Assembly: GCF_051020955.1 (NCBI RefSeq)
Contig: NC_135013.1
Coordinates: forward strand, 3,192,501 to 3,256,500
Source of the DNA: Megalopta genalis
Lineage: Eukaryota > Arthropoda > Insecta > Hymenoptera > Halictidae
DNA: 64,000 nt
Reading direction: 5' to 3'
The position numbers were made by a program, and so were the translations under genes. The notes under the pieces were generated by a model. The model was not told the DNA's origin. It saw only the letters and a list, made by a program, of their open reading frames with translations, and made no database searches. This document shows positions 55,869 through 64,000 of the stretch, piece by piece. How positions within the stretch are numbered: the stretch's first letter is position 1; the number at the start of each line of letters is the position of its first letter.

Positions 55869-58325
55869 TTTATGATTACAATTAGACCGAAGATTTGATA
55901 CATTTATAACAAAATGGTGCAGGCCAGTGAAATCAGAATGATAACAAGAATTACTTATCCCGTCGATGCATTACACAAATATTCATTAAATTCCCGAATA
56001 TCGCGTTACACGTAGCGACATACATATTGTTTACGCATAAAATTTCTAGCGAGCATTGATCAGTGGCTGTCGGCACTTTTTATCACCCAATCCGCGAATC
56101 ATGTTCGCGATTCAAATGAAATTGAAATGCGCGAATAATATTTATGAGAAGTTTTATATGTATATACGCGATGCAAAATGAAAGATACACGCGGTCGTTA
56201 CACAATAAATGTTTGCGCAAATATAATTCCGCATCGAACGGATTAATTTATAATAATTTAAATCATACGTTTGTTTGTTTCATTAAAAGTTTCATTGTTC
56301 ATCGAGCAGAGCGCGCGTAAAAAAACGATTTCAATGCATGCCCAGGGATATTTGTATCGGATGCACAATTAATACGTCCCTATATATTTTTCTTTTTTTC
56401 TCTTTTTTCTGTTAATTTAATCATCCACTCGGTGGCGTATTATTAAAATTCTATTATTATCGTTTTCCATTCACATCCCTGTCCTGTATTGCATTATTTT
56501 GCATTCATTCGAGCTTCCTCGTCTTTTTGCTCGCCTTTTCTTTTCCCGCGCTCATTGTTTACAGCCCCCTATTGTACGCAAATCTGACCCGTTTCTTATT
56601 ATTAAAAATCGGTTTATTGTAACAGCGAAAAAACCCTAGCGATAATCTATGCATTGTTCTGCCCGAACAATGGGCCGGAAACATTTTTCGGCCAATCGAT
56701 GAATTAACTTCCCCCGGCGATACGTTCGCGTATACGAGGAAAGTTAAATTGTTTTATTATTAACTAATGAACGTTGCACGAAATAATACAAATTCGTAGA
56801 CCCTTCGCGATTCTAACGTTCTCGAAGGAACGTTGTACTTTCCATATAGAAAACAGAGTACAAATTATTTAAAAATTATATAATACAAAAATCATAATAA
56901 CGTAAATTATATACGAAGTTATATTAAATTAGATATTAAAGGAATTAATTAAGTGTATCGAACCGTTCAACACGTGCATCAATTATATGATTTAAGGTTA
57001 ACAAACATTAGGCAAAGAGATGCAGAAGTTTTAGGTTATGTCACTGCACCCTTAGTTCGCGCATTTTTCGTCTGCTCTCCATTAAGGCACATTTTGTCTC
57101 GAATAACACGGTTTTTCTTTAATCGATTAATTTAATTATTTTCTAGACACTTCGCATTATTATCAATAAAAATATTAATATTTATAGAAATCACGAATTC
57201 TAAATCAAATCTTGAATAGACAACTTATTTATCGAAATTCCAATCTCTAGAAAATTACCGATCGGAGCTGCTGATACTTTGTATGCTTTGTGTGCTGTTG
57301 ATACCTTTGTTTATTTGCCAAATAGCTATAATTTATTACTATAATAATATTTATTACTATATATATTTATACTATATGAATTTATTATAATATTTATTAC
57401 TATTTATATATTATATATTTATAATATTTTTATATTGTATATATTTAATTTATTATATAATATTTATTACTATTATTTGACGGGTATAACCATCATCGTA
57501 CGGATAAATCAGCATAATTTTAATTTTACAACTAAACGTTCAACGAACGTTTTCTTTGGCCCAAGACCCGCCGTGCCCGGGTCTCCTCCGCAATGCATTT
57601 AAATGAGGCTTAGGCATTCCGGAGTTACATAATAAACAGAGGTTAATGCAGTGTCCCGGGCCATTATAATGCCGTTCGAAGGACATCGTACAGACATCCA
57701 GGACGTTTAGACGGACAATGGGGCATCTCGTGGACATTCTGTAAACGTTTGGGACACTTGGCCGAACAATGGAATGCCCGGTCCGCTTCCCGAGGACCCC
57801 CGTGAACCCGCAGAGGCGGTCCGGCTCGGGTCTCACGACGAAGAATCCGCTTAAAGCAAATAGTTCGCGATCGTCGGGAAACCGAGCCCCTCGCAAACTC
57901 CTCCGAGTTCGACCGGCCGCCGGATCGGCTCGTACCCCGATAGGTTCTGTAATTCCATTTTCGACCGTTACCTAGTTAGGCTTGTCCTGCGGACGCTTTA
58001 TCGGGCAGAATCGAGTTATTCGATCATCGTAATTACTCGACGACTGCTGGGTTGACGTTTCTCTCCGAACTGTTCGATTAACTTCCGGCACTCGCGAAAA
58101 ACTGATACCCTCCCCCCTTCCTCGCGCGAGACTAAAGGATCGTTCGATTCTATGTAATTATCGATTAGCTTAAGTGTAAGCATTAACTGCGGTTTCTCAA
58201 CGAAGGTGAACTTTGTCGGAGAAAATAAGACCTTTTACGCCCACAAATTGATAACTTGAGCTATATCTATTATTCTTTAACTCGAGTATTTACTTTTCCA
58301 AAAATATTGAAACCATACGCGTACA
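55869..58325. other. Low-copy DNA
   Basis: Long interval without a recognisable gene or element. AT-rich at 56740-57540 (TATTTATTACTAT-type low complexity at 57330-57475), CpG-rich at 57540-58060 where GGACAT/GGACGTTT phrases recur loosely (57680-57760). Confidence 0.45.
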
Positions 58326-58696
58326 TATACAGGGTGTCCCAAAAATGTCTCGTAATCCGGAAATGGCGGGTTCCTCGGATCATTTGAAGCAACTTCTTCC
58401 TTTACAAAAATGTTCTCCGAGGCACCGTTAACGAGTTATTAACGAAAAACAGCGACCTATAAGAATCGAGTACGGCTGACGCGAGGCGGCCCAGCCAACC
58501 GGCGCGCGAAGCCCAGTTCCTCTCATTGGCTCGGTCGCCTCGCGCTAGCCGAGCTCGCCTCTCATTGGTCACTGTTTCTCGTTAATAACTCGTTAACGGT
58601 GCCTCGGAGAAAATTTTCGCTAAGGCGAAAGTTGCTTCGAATGACACGAGGAACCTGCCACTTTCGGATTGCGAGACATTTTTGGGACACCCTGTA
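58326..58696. mobile_element. Family 1 MITE, complete copy
   Basis: TATACAGGGTGTCCCAAAAA to TTTTTGGGACACCCTGTA, self-complementary throughout, close to the consensus. Confidence 0.95.
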
Positions 58697-58750
58697 TGTA
58701 TTATGATAGTTAAAGAATAATGCTCATCATTTCCCGGAAGTACAATAATA

Positions 58751-58767
58751 TTGAGACACCCTGTAGA
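58751..58767. mobile_element. Solo family 1 terminus
   Basis: TTGAGACACCCTGTAGA looks like an isolated right end, 55 bp beyond the complete copy. Too short to be certain. Confidence 0.4.
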
Positions 58768-59782
58768 TCACGTCTCAAGCTGTCTCATATTTTTTGAAAA
58801 TATCACACGTCACCCGCCACGATTCGAATCCACTCAATTATTTCCCAAACAACTGAAATACATAAATTACGCGGATCAAGAGGAGAGACCGACGGATCTA
58901 TGCATAAAAATCCGAATCAATCACGATCACGCAATCTAAAATGCAAACTAGGTAAGTGTTGAAGGCTGAATCAGAGGAGCCCCGGAGAGCAATAGTTTAA
59001 ATTAGTGCCCCGCGCAGCATAAGCTCGGGGACTCGGGGACCTCCTCGCCTCTGTTTTCGTCAGTTTTCCTACTCTGTCTTCATCAACTGGAACTACACGG
59101 GTTTGCATACTCGGGTACAAACGCGTCGCGAACGCCGGGAGAACGAGAAAACCCCCAGGTGAACTTAAATAGCTTATTACTTTGCACGGGATAGGACAGA
59201 TTAAGCTGATAACGCTGTTACCGAAATCTTGTACACCTTTTAACCTTGAGAATGCACCTCGGAAACAGTTCTACGAAACGTCCGAGAATTTCACCTCGCC
59301 CCTTTCTGCTTTGCGCCTTGAATTAGCACATTGCGCGTCGTTCGTTGCGTTGCATTTTGTAGAAATATTTAGAACGTATTGTACAATTTACAATTACACA
59401 TATTATACATGTTATACAACATATTATACAGTACAATTATTTATTATACAATGTTAGGACATATATACAATGTTCACGAACTTCCAAAATATTACTTTCA
59501 AGCTCGAAGAAGTTATTAACAACAAAAGCAATTTTTTTCGTTCACGCTCCGAATCCTCCGGAAAATAATAATACTTTCATCGTCGAGGGAAACATCTCGC
59601 AGCAACGAGTGCTCGTTATACGCTCATTGCGCCCGTAGGATACAATATTTTCTCTAATAATTCGTCCGACTTGAAAGCGGAGCTTACGCGGCAGGAGGCT
59701 CGGAAAGCCGCGACACCGAAAGCAATCGTTTCGTTTTAACGAAGCAGCCTCGACTACAGAGCCTCTCGGCCTCGGCAGTACG
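58768..59782. other. Low-copy DNA
   Basis: Unique; a short AT-rich stretch with repeated ATTATACA(A/T)G phrases lies at 59395-59455. No gene supported. Confidence 0.45.
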
Positions 59783-60154
59783 TACAGGGTGTCCCGAAAA
59801 TGTCTCGCAATCCGAAAGCAGGGGATTCCTGAGGTGATTTGAAGCAACTTTTTCCTTAGCGAAAATGCAATTCGCGGCTTCGTTAACGAGTTATTAACGA
59901 AAAACAGTGACCAATCAGAGGCGAGATCATTTGGCACGAGACGGCCGAGCCATTGAGCGGAACTGGGCTCCGCGCGCTCGTTGGCTGGGCCGCCGCGCGC
60001 CAGCCGAGCTCGCCTCTTATTGGTCAGTGTTTTTCGTTGATAACTCGTAAACGAAGCCTCGGAGAAAATTTTCGCAAAGGAAAAAGTTGCTTCAAACGAC
60101 CTCAGGAACCTCCCATTTCCGGATTGCGAGACATTTTCGGGACACCCTGTATAT
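59783..60154. mobile_element. Family 1 MITE, complete copy
   Basis: GTACAGGGTGTCCCGAAAAT to ATTTTCGGGACACCCTGTAT. Very similar in its body to the 30919 copy (both have GAGATCATTTGGC and TCTTATTGGTCAGTG), so these two form a sub-lineage. The 268-residue minus frame crossing it is spurious. Confidence 0.95.
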
Positions 60155-60737
60155 CTTGGAGTCCTCGGCGAGCGTCGAACGTCTACGGAGCCGCGATTGA
60201 TCGCGCCGGCAATTACCATAAAATCGGAATATCTCGGCGGGCGTTCGTTCGATGGGCCACGGCACGCTCGAAGAATTTCGCTCGAACGGTGTAAATGCGC
60301 TCGTGACGCCGTGTCGCGCCGTGTCGCGCCGCATCGCGCCGCCGGCAAATCTTCTCGGAGATTCGTTTGTCCTTCCGTCGAGATCTCGGGCGAGGAGGCG
60401 ATCCGACGGAACGCCGGGATTTATTGTGTCGTTCGAGGCTGCATCGCCTGGACATCGCGATAAATATTTCCGCGCATTCGTGCCCGTTCCCTCGGAGTCC
60501 GGCGAAATCGATTTATCAGCGGATTCTGATGTTATTGCTCGCTGATGAAACATCCGTCCTCTTCCCTGTACTCCTCCGTGCTGGCACGCCAATTAACGGC
60601 ATTGCTTTTTCTCGGCCCCGGAATCCGGCCGATTCGATTGTGACCAGAAGTCCATTCGTTCTGTTGCACGCTGCAAAACCCGATTTTCGAGGCAACAATT
60701 GTTTCGGCGTCGTTTCTAGATTGTTTCTGGCACGGAT
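60155..60737. other. CpG-rich low-copy block
   Basis: It contains three tandem copies of an 11 bp phrase (CGTGTCGCGCC-like) at 60308-60342. Frames on both strands (up to 166 residues) are not recognisable. Confidence 0.5.
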
Positions 60738-61132
60738 ACACAGGGTGTTCCGTAATTATGTTAACACTTGAAGAGGAGTGATTCCTGAGGTTATTTGAAG
60801 CAACTTTTTCCTCAGCGAAAATGCAATCCGATGCTTCGTTTACGAGTTATTTGCGAAAAACACTAACCAATGGGAGGCGAGCGCGACTCCCTCTAGGCGG
60901 CGCGAGGCGGTCAAGCCAACGAGTGGTCGGAGCCCGGTTCCGCCGATTGGCTCGACCGCCTCGCGCGTCTATCGAGCTCGCCTCTCATTGGTCTGCATTT
61001 TTCGTTAATAACTCGTGAACGAAGCCTCGTAGGACATTTTCGCTAAGGAAAAAGTTGCTTCTAATGACCTCAGGAATATAACCTTGACATAACCTTTTCG
61101 GCTGTTAACATAATTATGGGACTTCTTGTATT
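60738..61132. mobile_element. Family 1 MITE, subfamily B
   Basis: ACACAGGGTGTTCCGTAATT to ATAATTATGGGACTTCTTGTA. The body is self-complementary, with a short AACCTTGACAT insertion in the right arm near 61080. Confidence 0.9.
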
Positions 61133-61971
61133 ATATCACAGTATACGAACGCTACTATTTTTAATAAAAATGTCAACGATTTTGATAATACAACAGAAGG
61201 TTATTTATCTATGTTTAAGTATATTAAAAAATGTATGTATTTCTAAATTATCATATATTACTTTTCAGTAGATTTCGTCAATTATTTTACGTTAAATATT
61301 AAGTCCCAAAATTAAATTTACTGAATATAAATATGATTGAATTACTAAATGGTATTAACATATAACTACTTCAATGGAAAATTGATCTTTTTTAACTATG
61401 TACTCGTTACAGTGCGGACCTACTAGAATATTAAAAAGGCGCAATACTATTTTTTTTATTATTTAAGAGCGATAGGAACTCTGTCTAAGAGTTATATGAA
61501 ATTACACTACTTTTATACAGATTATTATTTTATACTCTTTTATAATTTTTATTGTTACTTCGTTGGTTTCCGAGTTACACGAAACCCAACAGTTACATCG
61601 AAACACAGAAGCAAAACACGCACATTTCGTACCGATCGATGCCACTAATCGCGCAAAATGATTTCATCTGATTTTTGGGTTAATCGATTTCGAAACTGTC
61701 GTCAATTTTATTCGGGTCCCGAATGATCCCGACGGGGCTGTTGCGTCGTCCGCGCTCGTTAATAAATTATAATGGATGGTTTCGCAGCATTAGAAACATA
61801 ATATGCTAATCTATTTTTGGCCGGTGATTAATCGATTTGTTGACAAATGACTGAGAGAGTTTGGACCGGCTGTAGGTACCGTTCACAAAGGGTAATTAAT
61901 CTCTGGTGACGCGGAATGGAAATAATTTGCGGCCCGGATGGATCCGAATCCTTGATCATTCTTCGAACAAT
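61133..61971. other. Low-copy DNA
   Basis: AT-rich unique sequence, nothing recognisable. Confidence 0.45.
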
Positions 61972-62105
61972 AACGAGCATCTTTTTGGTCGAACAAACAA
62001 TCCTTAACGAGCACCATTTTTCGGTCGAACAAATTAATTCGTAACGAGCATCTTTTCACGCAAATGAAAAATTTTCAACGACCATCTTTTCACTCAAATA
62101 ACTCC
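61972..62105. repeat. ~35 bp diverged tandem repeat, four copies
   Basis: AACGAGCATCTTTTTGGTCG and variants (AACGAGCACC, AACGACCATC) at roughly 35 bp intervals. Confidence 0.75.
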
Positions 62106-62212
62106 AAGAAACATAGTTTTTGTTCGACGTTAAATTCTCTCTTGTTCGCATCGTTTTCCTTGCTGATTTTGGAACGTCTATGTATATACTTACGTATCGA
62201 TTTCATTTAAAC
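62106..62212. other. Low-copy DNA
   Basis: Short unique interval before the family 3 copy. Confidence 0.4.
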
Positions 62213-62290
62213 GCGAATCGCGACTTAGTATTCTCGGATCTGCCGGTCTCAATTCCGGCCTCCGAACATTTCTGAGAGAGATTACCGTAC
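62213..62290 (+). repeat. Dispersed repeat family 3, copy 4
   Basis: GCGAATCGCGACTTAGTATT, CTCGGATCTGCCGGT and CCTCCGAACATTTCTGA match the other three copies. Only the core is retained. Confidence 0.85.
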
Positions 62291-62904
62291 GCGAAATCCC
62301 TCCGTCGCGCGTTCGCGTCGCATCGAATAATTCCGAATAACCTCGTTAGGCGAGAAATCGCGAAACTATTAGCTAATCGATGGAAGCGCAATCCGCTTTA
62401 TGGTCTGACAGCGGAAAGGAACGCGCGCGTGCTTGGCGTCCCGTGTAAATCGGCGTGGTTTTCGACACGGCGAACTGGCAGCACGTTTTATTATCGTTGC
62501 GTAGACAAGTGCGGATTGTTTCGTCGCGCAACCGTAAAACCTTGTTGCGAGCGGATTACACGTTATCCCCACGTTGTCTCGTATATTATCGTTAATGACA
62601 CTGGAACACCGTTCTCGTAGCTCATCTTCGAGTCTCCCATCCCCCGTTCCGAAGTTATCGAACCACTTTTGCGCGAGATATTCACGCGCGCAATTAGTTT
62701 CGAATGACGCGCGCTAATACCAAGCTATCTTACTTGCTTCATCATTCCGGAGGGAGGGGGGGGGGGCGTCGCAGGATTATGAAACTTATCGACGGATATT
62801 TTCAAGAATAATATTTCCGACAAGAACAGAACGGACTGTGAATATTGAGGCGGCGATAAAATGTGATAGGATTTAGCCCCACTGACGCACTTAGGCTCTC
62901 ATTT
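62291..62904. other. CpG-containing low-copy DNA
   Basis: Unique sequence with a G run at 62754-62767. No gene supported. Confidence 0.45.
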
Positions 62905-63695
62905 TTTTACCACGTCTCTCAGACGTGATAATCATTTCTGGCGCGATTTTTTATCACGTCTCTCAAACGTGATAATCATTTTGACTTGATTATCTGACCA
63001 CGTCTCTCAAACGTTATAATCACTTCTGGCCCGATTTTTTTTACCACGTCTCTCAGACGTGATAATCATTTCTGGCCCGATTATCTGACCACGTCTCTCA
63101 AACGTGATAATCATTGTTGCCCGATTCGTTTACCACGTTTCTCAGACGTGATACGAATTCCTGGCCCGATTTCTTAACCACGTCTCTCAGACGTGATAAT
63201 CACTTCTGACTCGACTTTTAGACCACGTCTCTCAGACGTAACAATTATTTCTAGGTCGATTTTTTGACCACGTCTCTCAGACGTTATAATCATTTCTGGC
63301 ACGAATTTTTGACCACGTCTCTCAGACGTGATAATTATTTCTGGCTCGATTTTTTGACCACGTCTTTCAGACGTGATTATCACTCCTGGCCCGATGTTTT
63401 GACCTCGTCTCTCGGACGTGATAATCATTTCTGGCCCGATTTCTTGACCACGTCTCTCAGACGTGATAATCACTTCTGGCGCGATTTTTTGACCACGACT
63501 CTCAGACGTGATAATCGCTTCTAGCCCGATGATTTTTCGACCACGTCTCTCAGACGTGATAATCACTCCTGGCACGATGTTTTGACCACGTCTCTCAGAC
63601 GTGATATTCATTTCTGGCCCGATTATCTGACCACGTCTCTCAGACGTGATAATCATTCCTGCCAGATTTGTTTATCACGTCTCCCACACGTGGCA
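62905..63695 (-). repeat. 45 bp satellite with palindromic core, array 2 (inverted)
   Basis: About 18 cores, CCACGTCTCTCAGACGTG, with linker ATAATCATTTCTGGCCCGAT followed by TTTTTGA. The reverse complement is the consensus of array 1 at 32229-32690. Several units have mutated arms (CTCAAACG, GACTCTCAG). The array ends near CAAAGGGTTAATG at 63703. The minus-strand IITSERRGQKIGPE frame is a repeat translation. Confidence 0.95.
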
Positions 63696-64000
63696 GTAGA
63701 ACAAAGGGTTAATGATATCTCGCGGTAACAGTCCGTCATTGGGTCGCCATTTAACGCGGCGCGTTTCCCGCCGATTTTTATAGAAAATTGATACTAGATC
63801 GTCGGCGTGCACGATGATTGACGTCACCGGCGCTATAGCGTAATATAAGCTAGCGGATCCGCTGATACATTTCCGTGGAATTCGCCGGCAGCGTTACGGC
63901 CGCCACCGAAATAATGATCGAATTTCGCCGGCGCTTCGCGTTTTCATAATCCTCTTACATTTTCAGTTAACTAGGTCGTCGGAAAATTATACGTTGTCGC
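63696..64000. other. CpG-containing low-copy DNA
   Basis: Unique sequence to the window edge. GTTAATG follows an AAAGGG phrase at 63704-63712, like the TTAA-element right ends, without a visible left partner. Confidence 0.4.

Noticed and set aside
58800..58830. GATTCGAATCCACT as a tRNA T-arm
   Set aside because: No acceptor, D-arm or anticodon stem could be placed around it.
59542..60348. 268-residue minus-strand open frame as a gene
   Set aside because: It runs straight through a family 1 MITE and both flanks, so it is chance continuity.
63174..63656. 160-residue repeat protein (IITSERRGQ repeats)
   Set aside because: Translation of the 45 bp satellite; the opposite strand is equally open.

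Overview
This is eukaryotic nuclear DNA. AT-rich microsatellite and minisatellite tracts alternate with CpG-rich low-copy blocks, and dozens of short inverted-repeat (MITE-like) elements lie throughout. Composition and element style resemble an insect, possibly a hymenopteran. That assignment is inference only, because no diagnostic gene is present.

I see no protein-coding gene I can support, no rRNA or tRNA, and no transposase fragment. Long open frames are either translations of tandem repeats, which stay open on several frames because the periods are multiples of three, or chance openings in CpG-rich DNA. The window is best read as a gene-free intergenic or intronic stretch built largely by non-autonomous DNA transposons and tandem repeat expansion.

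Region by region. 0-9 kb: tandem arrays (35, 33, 40 and 8 bp), one MITE, a 1.95 kb giant foldback element (3167-5118), and a TTAA-ended element. 9-21 kb: MITEs and two pairs of inverted paralogous segments (A at 10.7-12.2 kb with A' at 16.1-17.3 kb; B at 12.8-13.5 kb with B' at 19.9-20.5 kb). 22-23 kb: a second foldback family and a TTAA element with palindromic 44 bp repeats. 24-32 kb: tandem repeats, a third inverted paralogous pair (C/C') and several MITEs. 32-36 kb: a 45 bp palindromic satellite, then AT-rich arrays and a MITE. 36-46 kb: CpG-rich blocks, two overlapping TTAA elements, and the second copy of the 22.7 kb TTAA element interrupted by a MITE. 46-56 kb: an array of 16 bp palindromes, several tandem duplications and CpG-rich DNA. 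56-64 kb: MITEs and a second array of the 45 bp satellite in opposite orientation.

The recurring families are: (1) a roughly 370 bp fully self-complementary MITE with ends CAGGGTGTCCC and TA flanks, with about 15 complete or nearly complete copies plus fragments; (2) a MITE with ends TACAGTAAATTC; (3) an unclassified roughly 100 bp dispersed segment; (4) TTAA-ended, piggyBac-like non-autonomous elements starting TTAACCCTTT or similar. The most interesting theme is that three unrelated repeat families, with unit lengths near 44-45 bp or irregular, each carry a perfect 14-18 bp palindrome in every unit. All identities and copy numbers were judged by eye.
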